In this document: in pieces, positions 35,540 to 44,638 of the stretch | How positions within the stretch are numbered: position 1 is the stretch's first letter | Layout: each line of letters begins with the position of its first letter | Source: Rhizobium mesosinicum | GTDB lineage: Bacteria; Pseudomonadota; Alphaproteobacteria; Rhizobiales; Rhizobiaceae | NCBI RefSeq assembly: GCF_019511345.1 | Contig: NZ_JAEUAK010000002.1 | Coordinates: forward strand, 372,001 to 436,000 | Length of the DNA stretch: 64,000 bases | Reading direction: 5' to 3' | Position numbers and translations under genes: made by a program | Notes under the pieces: generated by a model | The model's database searches: none | The model's input: the letters and a program-made list of their open reading frames with translations, nothing else | What the model was told of the DNA's origin: nothing

Positions 35540-35861
35540 GGAGTTTCCCTTCTTATGGTCGTTTGCGGGTATCAGTTTACGCCAAGCCTCAACCTCATCC
35601 AAGCACTTCGCGCAATCTCAAGCAAGATGAGCTCAAGTCTGCGTGTCCCTGGCGCCATGAGGATGATGGGGATAATGCCCGGATGCCCTTCGCTGCTCCG
35701 ATTGCGGCGGGCTTCTAGCGACAGCTTTCCGGAAAGTCAATAGCTTGGCGCGACGAAACTCGGTGCACACGGAAAACGTGTAGCGGCAACTATGAAATTA
35801 GGGAGTCTCTGCCATACACGGTTCCAGGCGGTTGCCATAAGCCTCGTCCTTGCGTTGCAAC
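35540..35861. other. Intergenic region between rpoN and hpf
   Basis: 322 bp without a protein gene. It holds the hpf promoter (35712-35740) and a leader of about 165 nt. No riboswitch or conserved RNA was recognised. Confidence 0.45.
35712..35740 (-). promoter_or_regulatory. Promoter of hpf-ptsN
   Basis: On the minus strand TTGACT (35735-35740), 17 bp, TAGAAG (35712-35717). The spacer contains the palindrome TTCCGGAA. The distance to the hpf start implies a long 5' leader. Confidence 0.6.
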
Positions 35862-37409
35862 TCAGAAGCCGGCGACCTTCGCCAGCGCGCGTTTTTCCCT
35901 GCGACGCTGGACGGAGGAGGCGATGTTCATCGCCTCTCGGTATTTGGCGACTGTCCGACGGGCGAGATCGATCCCACCCTCCTTGAGCATATCGACGATG
36001 TCGTCGTCGGAGAGCACTGCATCTGGACTTTCTTGCAGGATCAGCGCGCGAATCTTGTGGCGAACTGCTTCGGCAGAATGGCTGTCGCCGCCCTCGACGG
36101 AGCTGATCGAAACCGTGAAAAAATACTTCAGCTCGAAGAGGCCGCGTGGCGTCAGCATGTATTTATTCGAGGTGACTCGGCTGACCGTCGATTCATGCAT
36201 CTTGATCGCCTCGGCCACCGTTTTCAGGTTCAGTGGCCGCAGATGATCCACTCCGTGTAAGAGGAAGGCATCCTGCTGGCGCACGATCTCGCTTGCGACC
36301 TTCATGATGGTCTTGGCGCGCTGGTCGAGGCTGCGCGTCAGCCAGTTGGCGCTCTGCAGACATTCGGAGAGGAAGGCATGATCCTCGCCGTTCTTCGCCA
36401 CATGCGAAAAATAAGACTGATTGACGAGGACCCGCGGCAACGTATCCGGATTGAGCTCGACCAGCCAGGCGCCATCCGACGAAGGGCGGACGACGACGTC
36501 AGGCATGATCGCCTCTGAAACGCCAGCCTCAAAACCGCTGCCTGGCTTCGGATTGAGTTGGCGAATTTCGGCGAGCATCTCGAGCAGGTCTTCCTCATCG
36601 ACGCCGCAGAGGCGCTTCAGAGTGATGAAGTCACGCCGTGCCAGCAGTTCGAGATTTTCGACCAGTGCCTGCATGGCGGGGTCGAAACGATCCTTCTGGC
36701 GAAGCTGAATTGCCAGGCATTCGGCAAGGCTACGGGCAAAGACGCCGGGTGGATCGAGCGTCTGCAGCGCTGAGAGCACGCGCTCGATATCTTCTGCATC
36801 GGTACCGAGACGCTCGCCAGCCTCCGCGACATCTGCCTGCAGATAACCGGCGTCATCGAGCTGATCGACCAGATTCCGGGCAATCAGGCGATCGGCCATA
36901 TCGGGCAGTATGAAGGGTATCTGCTGGGCAAGATGGTCGCGCAACGAGATCTGACCGGCGACGAAATCATCGAGATCATAGTTGTCAGCACCGTTGGCGC
37001 TGCCCGGCATCGATTTCCACTGGCTGATGAGTTCCGGCGCGTCGAGGCGCTGCGGCGCGCCGTCATCAGGGAAGACATTGGTGTAGTTGGAATCCAGCTC
37101 GTCGCTCAGCCGGCTTGAGCTGCCATTATCGTACCAGTCGCCGGACAGCGTTTCACCACGATCCTCATATTCGCCGTCACCCGCATCATCCGTTTGGCGG
37201 GGGTATGGTTCGTCCGCAGCCTCGCCGCGTTCGCCGGCCTCGCCCTCATCCGAGGGAAATTCCAGAAGAGGGTTCTTCTCCACTTCCTGGGCAATGAACT
37301 GAGTGAGTTCGACATGCGTCATCTGCAGCAACTGGATGGATTGCATCAGTTGCGGTGTCATCACCAGGGACTGGTTCTGTCGCAAGAAAAGATTGGCAGA
37401 CAGGGCCAT
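35862..37409 (-). CDS. rpoN: RNA polymerase sigma-54 factor
   Basis: 515 residues. Region I is Gln/Leu-rich (L-R-Q-N-Q-S-L-V-M-T-P-Q-L-M-Q-S-I-Q-L-L-Q), region II is acidic (about 55-120), and the core-binding and DNA-binding region III ends with the RpoN box A-R-R-T-V-A-K-Y-R-E near residue 490. Sigma-54 directs transcription of nitrogen assimilation, dicarboxylate transport and, in symbionts, nitrogen-fixation genes, and it needs enhancer-binding ATPases. It is 155 bp downstream of lptB, the conserved proteobacterial arrangement. Confidence 0.97.
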   Translation of the reverse strand: MALSANLFLRQNQSLVMTPQLMQSIQLLQMTHVELTQFIAQEVEKNPLLEFPSDEGEAGERGEAADEPYPRQTDDAGDGEYEDRGETLSGDWYDNGSSSRLSDELDSNYTNVFPDDGAPQRLDAPELISQWKSMPGSANGADNYDLDDFVAGQISLRDHLAQQIPFILPDMADRLIARNLVDQLDDAGYLQADVAEAGERLGTDAEDIERVLSALQTLDPPGVFARSLAECLAIQLRQKDRFDPAMQALVENLELLARRDFITLKRLCGVDEEDLLEMLAEIRQLNPKPGSGFEAGVSEAIMPDVVVRPSSDGAWLVELNPDTLPRVLVNQSYFSHVAKNGEDHAFLSECLQSANWLTRSLDQRAKTIMKVASEIVRQQDAFLLHGVDHLRPLNLKTVAEAIKMHESTVSRVTSNKYMLTPRGLFELKYFFTVSISSVEGGDSHSAEAVRHKIRALILQESPDAVLSDDDIVDMLKEGGIDLARRTVAKYREAMNIASSVQRRREKRALAKVAGF

Positions 37410-37564
37410 GGCGGACGCGAAACTCCCTCACTCCTCCAGAAAACCGCGTCTGATCAAGGCTTCAGCCTGCGGAATTCCAAGTTGGCCCAAAAATTGCTTT
37501 TTTATCTTATTTGGTCAAGCGGAACCTATACCGCAGCCGCAATTTTCTGTCGCCCAGGACTGGT

Positions 37565-38365
37565 TCAGAGACTGAAATTGTCGCCCAGATAAAGCCGGCG
37601 GACTTCCGGATTGTTGACGATATCGTTCGCACGTCCATGGGTCAGCACTTCGCCGGCATGAATAATATAAGCGCGGTCGATCAGTCCCAACGTCTCACGC
37701 ACATTGTGATCGGTGATCAAAACACCGATGCCGCGTGCCGTCAAATGATGCACAAGGTTCTGAATATCGGCAACCGAGATCGGGTCGACGCCGGCAAAGG
37801 GCTCGTCGAGCAGCATGAAGGTCGGGTCGGTTGCAAGCGCACGGGCAATTTCCAGGCGTCGGCGCTCACCGCCCGAGAGAGCCACAGCAGCACTCTTGCG
37901 GAGCTTTGCGATGTGAAACTCCTCGAGCAGTTCGTCGAGCTTGCGCTCGCGTGCGGCCTTGTCCTTTTCATGAACCTCGAGGACGGCGCGGATATTCTCC
38001 TCGACCGTCAGCCCACGGAAGATCGAGGCTTCCTGCGGCAGGTAGCCGACGCCGAGGCGGGAGCGGCGATACATGGGCATCGTCGTCACGTCGTTGCCGT
38101 CGATTTCAATCGTTCCCTCATCGACCGGCACGAGACCGGTGATCATGTAGAAACAGGTGGTCTTGCCGGCGCCGTTCGGTCCCAGGAGACCGACAGCCTC
38201 ACCACGCCGCACGACCAGAGAAACGCCATTGACGACACGGCGCGTCGCATAGGTCTTGGTCAGACCGCGTGCGATCAGCGTCCCCTGATAACGGGCCTTG
38301 TCGACAGGAGCGGCGGCTTCCGTCGCGGCTCTGCCGGACTTGGTGGATAAGGAGAATAGCTTCAC
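37565..38365 (-). CDS. lptB: LPS export ABC transporter ATP-binding protein
   Basis: 266 residues from a GTG at 38365; longer in-frame readings overlap lptA. Walker A is G-P-N-G-A-G-K-T-T (about 62-70), the Q-loop is Y-L-P-Q-E, the signature is L-S-G-G-E-R-R-R, and Walker B is F-M-L-L-D-E-P-F-A-G-V-D-P. An N-terminal extension of about 25 residues precedes the usual LptB start, so an internal start is possible. It powers LptBFGC, which lifts lipopolysaccharide from the inner membrane. It lies 16 bp after lptA. Confidence 0.94.
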   Translation of the reverse strand: MKLFSLSTKSGRAATEAAAPVDKARYQGTLIARGLTKTYATRRVVNGVSLVVRRGEAVGLLGPNGAGKTTCFYMITGLVPVDEGTIEIDGNDVTTMPMYRRSRLGVGYLPQEASIFRGLTVEENIRAVLEVHEKDKAARERKLDELLEEFHIAKLRKSAAVALSGGERRRLEIARALATDPTFMLLDEPFAGVDPISVADIQNLVHHLTARGIGVLITDHNVRETLGLIDRAYIIHAGEVLTHGRANDIVNNPEVRRLYLGDNFSL

Positions 38366-38381
38366 GTGAAAGGCCGACTTC

Positions 38382-39029
38382 TCAGTTCTGCTTTGGCTGC
38401 TGACTCGGCTGCGATTTCGGGTCGAGCTGAATCTGGACACGACCACCGCAGCTTTCAAGCTCCGCCTGACCTGTCGCCATGTGGACCGTGAGCTGGCAGC
38501 CGGTAAAGACGTTCGGACCATCGGTCAGCACGACCTTCTTGCCGGTAAGGATAAAGACTTGCGAGGTCATGTCGAAATTGCCGTCATCGGCTGTTGCGGT
38601 CTGCGTTCCCGAGGTCAGGTAGACCTTATCGGTCACCAGAATCTTGTCGATATCCGCGCTGCCCGAAGCAAGCGAGTTCGATTGTTCGGCAGCAGCCTGT
38701 GCCGGCTGGGCAGCAGGTGCAGGCTGGGCAGCGCCGCCCGTTTGGGGTTGCTTCGCCTTGTCCTTGTAGTAGACCGTCATCTTGCCGGCCTGTAGCGTCG
38801 TCGTACCCTGAACGACCTTGACGTCGCCGGTAAAGAGCGCCGTGTGCTCCTGGTCATGGATTTCCAGTTTGTTGCTTTCAATCTGGATCGGCTGATCACT
38901 GGAAAGTTTCATACCTGGCATCGTCGTCGACTGGGCGGCCGCCCCCGCGACCGACAGAACGAAGGCAAGCGCGCCGGTGATGAAAGCTACGCCAGTCTTG
39001 CAAGTTGAAATGCGACAATCTTTTGTCAT
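38382..39029 (-). CDS. lptA: LPS transport periplasmic protein LptA
   Basis: 215 residues. A signal peptide (cleavage near A-A-A, residue 32) is followed by the OstA-like beta-jellyroll that forms the periplasmic bridge for LPS: Q-P-I-Q-I-E-S-N-K-L-E-I and A-L-F-T-G-D-V-K-V-V-Q-G. A Pro/Ala/Gln-rich insert lies in the middle (about 105-125), typical of rhizobial LptA, and the C-terminus is Gln/Pro-rich. It sits between lptC (13 bp upstream) and lptB. Confidence 0.93.
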   Translation of the reverse strand: MTKDCRISTCKTGVAFITGALAFVLSVAGAAAQSTTMPGMKLSSDQPIQIESNKLEIHDQEHTALFTGDVKVVQGTTTLQAGKMTVYYKDKAKQPQTGGAAQPAPAAQPAQAAAEQSNSLASGSADIDKILVTDKVYLTSGTQTATADDGNFDMTSQVFILTGKKVVLTDGPNVFTGCQLTVHMATGQAELESCGGRVQIQLDPKSQPSQQPKQN

Positions 39030-39042
39030 GTGACCCGGCTCT

Positions 39043-39708
39043 TTAGGTGCCCTGTTTATGGATGGTGGACGATTCAACATTCATGCGAACATTCCCCTCG
39101 AATGTGATCGCGCGCCCCTTATCCGTTATATTCATGGTGCGCGCAACAATCGAAGTATTGTCCTTGGTAATTCTGACAGGATCGTCCGTTGACATGTTTC
39201 CGCCCTTGATATCGAGATGGGCGGACTGAAAATTCGCAACCAGACCGCTGCTTAAGACGAGCGTGAAGGGCGCCGTCATGTGAAGGTTGTCGGTCGCGCG
39301 ATTGAAATCTGCCGTTGCGGCAGTGACGCGAGCCATCAGGCCGTCATTCATCGGTACGGCAGCCTTGATCGTCTCGAGCGTGATGAGGTCGGGATTGCGG
39401 ATGTCCTGAAGAGCGCGTTCGGCGAGCATCGAATAGTTGATGCCGTCGGAGTTACGTCCGGCGATCGCTGGCTTTTCCATCACGACCTTGCCGTTTTCGA
39501 TCTTGGCGCCTTCGATCTTGATGGTTTCCGGCAGGTATGTGCGGATCACCGAGACCGCAATGAAGATGAAGGAAATAATGAGAGCTGCGACCGGCAGCAA
39601 AAACTTCAGGCGACGGACACGCGTGGAATGGAACCGGGCAAGGCCATAGGCGCTGTCCTTTGGCCCTGCGTATGCGGGCTTCCCGTTATTCCTGAGGGTA
39701 TCGAGCAT
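39043..39708 (-). CDS. lptC: LPS export protein LptC
   Basis: 221 residues from ATG 39708. A single membrane helix lies near 35-55, after a basic cytoplasmic segment (R-V-R-R-L-K-F), and the rest is a periplasmic LptC jellyroll that hands LPS from LptBFG to LptA. The visible segment A-L-Q-D-I-R-N-P-D is followed by beta-rich sequence. It is the first gene of lptC-lptA-lptB-rpoN-hpf-ptsN on the minus strand. It is divergent from sppA, about 215 bp apart. Confidence 0.92.
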   Translation of the reverse strand: MLDTLRNNGKPAYAGPKDSAYGLARFHSTRVRRLKFLLPVAALIISFIFIAVSVIRTYLPETIKIEGAKIENGKVVMEKPAIAGRNSDGINYSMLAERALQDIRNPDLITLETIKAAVPMNDGLMARVTAATADFNRATDNLHMTAPFTLVLSSGLVANFQSAHLDIKGGNMSTDDPVRITKDNTSIVARTMNITDKGRAITFEGNVRMNVESSTIHKQGT

Positions 39709-39922
39709 ATGCCTGGTCCGTGTGTGATGATTGCGCCGCTTATATAGCGATGCCGGCGCCAATCACAGTTCGTTTCGCATTATTACATTGGCTTGCCAAT
39801 ATGGATTTTTTTCTGCAACAAGCAACTAAACCGAAAATAGCGGGTTTCCGGGCATTTTCTCGCGGCAGCTTGCGCCTTATCTCCTCAGCGGCGACCGCTG
39901 GGTTGCATCTCTGGAGGTTGAA

Positions 39923-40873
39923 ATGGACAGCTCGATCATCGCAGACCGCCGGCTGTTGCGCCGCAGGCTTGGCTTCTGGCGCCTTGCCGCGGTCGTGCTG
40001 CTCGTTGCGCTCGGCTTTGCGCTTTATAATTTTGCCTTCAGCGAAGGCAGCACCGCACGCCCGCACGTTGCCCATGTGACGGTCTCGGGGCTGATCACCG
40101 ACGATGACGAACTGCTCGAGCGGCTGGAAAAGATCAAGGACAATGATCAGGTCAAGGCAGTCGTGATCTCGATTTCCTCGCCCGGCGGCACGACTTATGG
40201 CGGCGAAAAGATTTTCAAGGCGATCCGGGCTATTGCGGAGAAGAAGCCCGTCGTCTCCGATGTCAGGACGCTTGCAGCTTCCGCCGGCTACATGATCGCC
40301 ACGGCAGGCGATACGATCATCGCCGGCGAAAGTTCGATCACCGGCTCGATCGGCGTCATCTTCCAATATCCGCAGGTCCAGCCACTTCTCGACAAGCTGG
40401 GCGTCTCGCTGCAGGAGATCAAATCCTCTCCGCTCAAGGCCGAACCCTCGCCGTTCCACGATACCAGTGAAGAAGCCAAGGCCATGATCCGCAACATGGT
40501 TCTCGACAGCTACGATTGGTTCGTCAACCTCGTAGCGGACCGGCGCAAATTGCCGCACGATGAGGTGCTGAAGCTTGCCGATGGAACTATCTACACAGGC
40601 CGACAAGCGCTCAAGGTGAAGCTCATTGACGCCGTCGGCGGAGAGCCGGAAATCCGCGCCTATCTGACCTCGCGAAACGTCAGCGCCAAACTGCCGGTCG
40701 TCGACTGGGACAAGAAGAGCAATACGCCCTTTCTGCTCGCTGGAGCTGTTTCTCGGTTGATTACGATCCTTGGTTATGGCGATCTTGTCAAAGGCCAGGA
40801 TCTGAACGGCATCCTGCCCCCAAAGTTGCTCCTTGACGGGCTGCTTTCAGTTTGGCAGGTTGGCCAGGATTGA
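39923..40873 (+). CDS. sppA: Signal peptide peptidase SppA (short type)
   Basis: 316 residues. One membrane helix (about 18-37) anchors a periplasmic serine peptidase of family S49 that degrades cleaved signal peptides. The likely nucleophile is Ser120 in A-A-S-A-G-Y and the likely general base is Lys172, 52 residues later; the same spacing is seen in Bacillus SppA. The motif S-S-P-G-G and G-S-I-G-V-I are also present. GGAGG lies about 9 nt upstream of the ATG. The next gene is ihfB, a common neighbour in Rhizobiales. Confidence 0.93.
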   Translation: MDSSIIADRRLLRRRLGFWRLAAVVLLVALGFALYNFAFSEGSTARPHVAHVTVSGLITDDDELLERLEKIKDNDQVKAVVISISSPGGTTYGGEKIFKAIRAIAEKKPVVSDVRTLAASAGYMIATAGDTIIAGESSITGSIGVIFQYPQVQPLLDKLGVSLQEIKSSPLKAEPSPFHDTSEEAKAMIRNMVLDSYDWFVNLVADRRKLPHDEVLKLADGTIYTGRQALKVKLIDAVGGEPEIRAYLTSRNVSAKLPVVDWDKKSNTPFLLAGAVSRLITILGYGDLVKGQDLNGILPPKLLLDGLLSVWQVGQD

Positions 40874-40903
40874 ATAAGAAATCAATAATTTAAGGGGGCG
40901 ACC

Positions 40904-41203
40904 GTGATCAAGTCCGAATTGGTGCAGATAGTTGCGGCACGCAATCCGCATCTCTACCATCGGGATGTGGAAAATATCGTCAACGCGGTCCTCGACGAGA
41001 TCACTGATGCGCTTGCCGCCGGCAACCGTGTCGAACTGCGCGGCTTCGGCGCATTTTCCGTGAAGAACCGCCCTTCCCGCTCCGGTCGCAATCCGCGCAC
41101 CGGCGATACGGTCTTCGTCGAGGAGAAGTGGGTTCCCTTCTTCAAGACCGGCAAAGAGCTGCGCGAGCGCCTGAATCCCGGACAGGCAGACGAAGAGGAT
41201 TGA
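40904..41203 (+). CDS. ihfB: Integration host factor subunit beta
   Basis: 99 residues of the HU/IHF family. The DNA-bending arm is R-N-P-R-T-G-D-T-V near 63-71, and the N-terminus [11 protein letters not shown] is characteristic of IhfB. It pairs with IhfA to bend DNA by about 160 degrees and is needed at many sigma-54 promoters. GGGGGCG precedes the GTG/ATG region. It follows sppA by 30 bp. Confidence 0.95.
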   Translation: MIKSELVQIVAARNPHLYHRDVENIVNAVLDEITDALAAGNRVELRGFGAFSVKNRPSRSGRNPRTGDTVFVEEKWVPFFKTGKELRERLNPGQADEED

Positions 41204-41303
41204 TCCTCTGAAACGGGCATCACGCCGCACTTGAACTTCGCCGCCGCACTTCTATTCTGGCGTCCATGAAGCTTGCCTTCGCCAAACCGGCGCGGAGAAC
41301 GAT

Positions 41304-41636
41304 ATGACCAAGAAGATTATCAACCTTTTGATTTTGCTGCCGCTTGGGGTCATCCTGATCATCTTCTGCGTCGCCAATCGGCAGAATGTGACGCTCGCCT
41401 TCAATCCGTTCCGGCCGGAAGATCAGGTTCTTTCCCTGGCCGCGCCCTTCTTCGTTTTCCTGCTGATTGCCTTCATCATCGGCATGCTGGTGGGCTCTGC
41501 TGCGACCTGGTTCAATCAAGGCAAACACCGCAGGCGCGCACGCGTCGAAGCTAAGGAAGCAATCCGCTGGCAGGGCGAAGCTGACCGCCACAAGACGCGG
41601 GCGGAAGAGATCGCCGGGCAGTTACCCTCGCGGTGA
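41304..41636 (+). CDS. LapA-domain membrane protein
   Basis: 110 residues with two membrane helices (about 6-24 and 46-70) separated by the motif N-R-Q-N-V-T-L-A-F-N, the signature of the LapA (DUF1049) family, then a basic, helical cytoplasmic tail rich in Arg, Lys and Glu. In E. coli LapA works with LapB in LPS assembly control; a role here is inferred from family only. It follows ihfB by 100 bp. Confidence 0.85.
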   Translation: MTKKIINLLILLPLGVILIIFCVANRQNVTLAFNPFRPEDQVLSLAAPFFVFLLIAFIIGMLVGSAATWFNQGKHRRRARVEAKEAIRWQGEADRHKTRAEEIAGQLPSR

Positions 41637-41642
41637 TTGCCG

Positions 41643-42113
41643 TTATTCCGTCGCTGCGGGAGTGAAACTCAGCTCTTCATAATCGCCTTCGGTCGAGGCG
41701 CCCCTGCCGGTGACCTGGAAGCCGTGCGCCAGATAGAAGGCCTTGGCGTGACTGTTGTTGACGAGGCATTTCAGCCGATATGTGTGTCTCGGCCAGGCGG
41801 GAAGCGATTGCAGCAAGGCGGCTCCCGCGCCTTTGCCCTGAAATTCGGGCAGGACATAGAGCATATGGATGAAATCATCCGCCGCCCAGATCGAGATGAA
41901 ACCGGCTATCCTGCCGTCAGGTGCCTCACAGACGGAGACGACTTCGCCATTGGTATGGGCGGCAAAGTCCTCTCTGTGAAATTTGCCGGGGTCGACCCAG
42001 GTAAAAGTCTGCCGCCGAACGGACAGATAGATTTCCGCAAGCTTTATCGTGTCTTCGGGGCGGTTCGGCCGGATTTTCCAGTTCATGGATCTTTCGTGAA
42101 ACGAGTTATGCAT
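41643..42113 (-). CDS. GNAT-family acetyltransferase
   Basis: 156 residues, or 147 from ATG 42086 (M-N-W-K-I-R-P), which is equally plausible. GNAT motif A is L-P-E-F-Q-G-K-G-A-G-A-A-L-L, with a following V-N-N-S-H-A-K-A-F-Y-L-A-H-G-F motif B. It transfers acetyl from acetyl-CoA to an amine that cannot be predicted. Its start lies 5 bp after the stop of the CoxG-like gene, so both are likely one transcription unit. Confidence 0.85.
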   Translation of the reverse strand: MHNSFHERSMNWKIRPNRPEDTIKLAEIYLSVRRQTFTWVDPGKFHREDFAAHTNGEVVSVCEAPDGRIAGFISIWAADDFIHMLYVLPEFQGKGAGAALLQSLPAWPRHTYRLKCLVNNSHAKAFYLAHGFQVTGRGASTEGDYEELSFTPAATE

Positions 42114-42118
42114 GGTGC

Positions 42119-42571
42119 CTAGCTTGCAGCCTTTTCAATAATCGCGGCATTGAAATTTCCCCAAAAGCGGCGGGCGAGCTTTTCCAATGTGGCACGGATC
42201 AATCTGCCGCCGAGTTCGGCGAGCCGGCCGCCGGTGTCCCCATCAGCTTTATAACGCAGCAGTGTATGCAGGCCCTCGTCCTCCAGGGCGACATCGGCTT
42301 CGCCCCTGGCAAAGCCGGCAATGCCGCCCCGCCCTTCCGCGGCGATGGTGTACCTGCGCGGCGCATCGACATTCGAAAGCCTGATCTCGCCGTTAAACGT
42401 CACCGAAAACAGGCCGAAGCCAACTTTCACCGTTGCCAGGAATTGCGTGGGTGACAGCTTTTCCACGCTCTGGCAGCCTGGAATGCACCGCCTGATGATA
42501 TCGGGATCGTTCATGGCAGCCCATACTATGTCCCGCGGTGCAGCAATGCGTTCCTCCCCGATCAGGTCCAT
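42119..42571 (-). CDS. CoxG-like SRPBCC-fold protein
   Basis: 150 residues from ATG 42571 (GGGGA 7 nt upstream). Motifs such as A-P-R-D-I-V-W-A-A-M-N-D-P-D-I-I-R-R-C-I-P-G-C and Y-K-A-D-G-D-T-G-G-R-L-A-E-L-G-G-R-L are typical of the CoxG family. In carboxydotrophs CoxG takes part in maturation or membrane recruitment of CO dehydrogenase and related molybdenum hydroxylases. No hydroxylase genes are nearby, so its role is open. The long N-terminal extension allowed by the open frame is antisense to the neighbouring methyltransferase gene and is not coding. Confidence 0.85.
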   Translation of the reverse strand: MDLIGEERIAAPRDIVWAAMNDPDIIRRCIPGCQSVEKLSPTQFLATVKVGFGLFSVTFNGEIRLSNVDAPRRYTIAAEGRGGIAGFARGEADVALEDEGLHTLLRYKADGDTGGRLAELGGRLIRATLEKLARRFWGNFNAAIIEKAAS

Positions 42572-42686
42572 CAGCAGTTCCCCGTTTCCATGGCCGAACC
42601 ATATCATAAGGGGAAAGCGCTTTGCCAAGGTCGGGCGGGATGCTATTTGCACTGGCTCAAGTGAATTCAATACGCGGAAGACCACG

Positions 42687-43784
42687 TTGAAACAAAGAGA
42701 ACGCCGGCCTGGCGCGAAGGTGGCGGCAGGCCCTTCCGGCGGACGCCGCTCCGATGTGCGGCCTGCAAAGCCGGAAAAGACGGCCATTAAGGGGGCACCG
42801 GCGCGCGAACAGCGGCCGCCGGCAGCCGTTCCAGCGGTAATCGAACGCCCGCTCACGGCACGCCACGGCGAGCGGCCGGCAGAGCGCGTACCTGTCATCC
42901 TAGAATCGACTGGTGCCGGCGATTTCCATCTGATCGACAGCGGCAATGGCCAGAAGCTTGAGCAATATGGGCCATACCGGATCGTGCGGCCCGAGGGACA
43001 GGCGCTTTGGCAGCCAACGCTGCCCACCCATGTCTGGGAGAAGGTGGATGCTGCCTTCACCGGCGATACGGATGAAGAAGGCACAGGCCGCTGGCGTTTT
43101 CCGAAGCAAGCGCTTGGAGAAACCTGGCCGCTCAACCTGCTCGGTGTCGATTTCTTCGGCCGTTTCACCTCCTTCCGGCATGTCGGCGTCTTCCCGGAGC
43201 AGATCGTCCACTGGGCCTGGATGAAGCACCAGGTGGAGAGCGCCGGCCGTCCGCTGAAGGTATTGAACCTCTTCGGTTATACGGGCGTCGCCTCGCTAGT
43301 CGCCGCAGCGGCCGGCGCAGAGGTCACCCATGTCGATGCCTCGAAGAAGGCGATCGGCTGGGCGCGTGAAAACCAGGCGCTAGGGCGCATGGAAAAGTTG
43401 CCGATCCGCTGGATCTGCGAGGACGCGATGAAATTCATCCTGCGCGAAGAACGCCGCGGCAGCCAGTACGACATCATCCTTACCGATCCGCCGAAATTCG
43501 GCCGCGGACCGAACGGCGAAGTCTGGCATCTCTTCGAGCATTTGCCGCTGATGCTGGACATCTGCCGGGAAATCCTGTCGCCGAAGGCGGTTGGCCTCGT
43601 GCTGACGGCCTATTCGATCCGGGCAAGCTTCTATTCCATCCATGAACTGATGCGCGAGACGATGCGCGGCGCCGGCGGCGTCGTCGAATCCGGCGAACTC
43701 GTCATTCGTGAAGCGGGCCTGGACGGCAAAACACCCGGCCGGGCGCTTTCCACCTCTCTCTTTTCCCGCTGGGTGCCGAAATGA
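42687..43784 (+). CDS. SAM-dependent rRNA methyltransferase (RlmI/RlmK-like)
   Basis: 365 residues from a TTG at 42687 with GGAAG 7 nt upstream; a much longer reading to 42321 runs antisense through the CoxG gene and was rejected. A basic, low-complexity N-terminus of about 70 residues precedes the catalytic domain with N-L-F-G-Y-T-G-V-A-S (motif I), T-H-V-D-A-S-K and the T-D-P-P-K-F-G-R-G motif IV, as in the RlmI/RlmK class of 23S rRNA methyltransferases. The target nucleotide is not certain. It overlaps the next gene by four bases (ATGA). Confidence 0.85.
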   Translation: MKQRERRPGAKVAAGPSGGRRSDVRPAKPEKTAIKGAPAREQRPPAAVPAVIERPLTARHGERPAERVPVILESTGAGDFHLIDSGNGQKLEQYGPYRIVRPEGQALWQPTLPTHVWEKVDAAFTGDTDEEGTGRWRFPKQALGETWPLNLLGVDFFGRFTSFRHVGVFPEQIVHWAWMKHQVESAGRPLKVLNLFGYTGVASLVAAAAGAEVTHVDASKKAIGWARENQALGRMEKLPIRWICEDAMKFILREERRGSQYDIILTDPPKFGRGPNGEVWHLFEHLPLMLDICREILSPKAVGLVLTAYSIRASFYSIHELMRETMRGAGGVVESGELVIREAGLDGKTPGRALSTSLFSRWVPK

Positions 43785-44638
43785 ACGAATTCCATGATCG
43801 CGGCCCCCGCAGGGTCGGGCAGGTGAAGGAAGTCACCTCGCTTGCCAATCCGATCATCAAAGACATCAAGGCGCTGACGAACAAGAAGTCGCGCGAGGAG
43901 AGCGGCACCTTCATCGCCGAAGGTCTGAAGCTCGTCATCGATGCGATCGAGCTCGGCTGGACGATCCGCACGCTCGTTTACGCGAAGGCCGCCAAGGGCA
44001 AGTCACTCGTCGAGCAGATGGCGGCAAAGACCGTCGCGTCGGGCGGGCTCGTGCTCGAAGTCAACGAGAAAGTGATCTCCTCGATCACTCGTCGTGACAA
44101 TCCGCAGATGGTGGTCGGCATCTTCGAAAGCCGCTGGAGGGCGCTGAAGGATATCCGGCCGGAGGAGGGTGAGACCTGGGTGGCGCTCGACCGTGTGCGC
44201 GATCCCGGCAATCTCGGAACGATCATCCGCACTGCCGATGCTGCCGGCGCCTCCGGTATCATCCTCGTCGGCGAGACGACCGATCCTTTTTCGCTGGAAA
44301 CGGTGCGCGCTACGATGGGCTCGATTTTCGCGGTTCCGGTTTCCCGCGCAACGGCGGAGGAATTCATCGCCTGGAAGAAGCAGGCTGGCGTTTCGATCGT
44401 CGCGACCCATCTTGCCGGCTCTGTCGATTATCGTACGATCGACTACAGGAAGAAGCCGGTCGTGCTGCTGATGGGCAATGAACAATCCGGGCTGCCGGAT
44501 CAGCTTGCGAGGCAAGCGGATGCGCTTGCCCGCATTCCGCAGCAAGGCCGCGCCGATTCTCTCAATCTCGCGGTTGCCACAGCCGTCATGCTTTTCGAGG
44601 CACGCCGCCATCTCCTCTCACTGACCGAGGGCAAATGA
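43781..44638 (+). CDS. SpoU/TrmH-family RNA 2'-O-methyltransferase
   Basis: 285 residues. The N-terminal substrate-binding domain (about 10-100) includes [13 protein letters not shown]. The C-terminal SPOUT domain has the trefoil-knot motifs [16 protein letters not shown] (motif 1), [11 protein letters not shown] (motif 2) and [10 protein letters not shown] (motif 3). It methylates ribose 2'-OH in rRNA or tRNA; the exact site is unknown. It overlaps genes on both sides by four bases, forming a three-gene translationally coupled run ending in lspA. Confidence 0.92.
   Translation: MNEFHDRGPRRVGQVKEVTSLANPIIKDIKALTNKKSREESGTFIAEGLKLVIDAIELGWTIRTLVYAKAAKGKSLVEQMAAKTVASGGLVLEVNEKVISSITRRDNPQMVVGIFESRWRALKDIRPEEGETWVALDRVRDPGNLGTIIRTADAAGASGIILVGETTDPFSLETVRATMGSIFAVPVSRATAEEFIAWKKQAGVSIVATHLAGSVDYRTIDYRKKPVVLLMGNEQSGLPDQLARQADALARIPQQGRADSLNLAVATAVMLFEARRHLLSLTEGK

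Noticed and set aside
37410..37564. Sigma-54 promoter in front of rpoN
   Set aside because: No TGGCAC-N5-TTGC match was found; a TTGGGCC-like segment has the wrong spacing.
42321..42686. N-terminal extension of the rRNA methyltransferase
   Set aside because: This part is antisense to the CoxG-like gene; the TTG at 42687 with an upstream Shine-Dalgarno is a better start.
42572..43168. N-terminal extension of the CoxG-like protein
   Set aside because: The added residues are antisense to the methyltransferase gene and ATG 42571 gives the normal family N-terminus.
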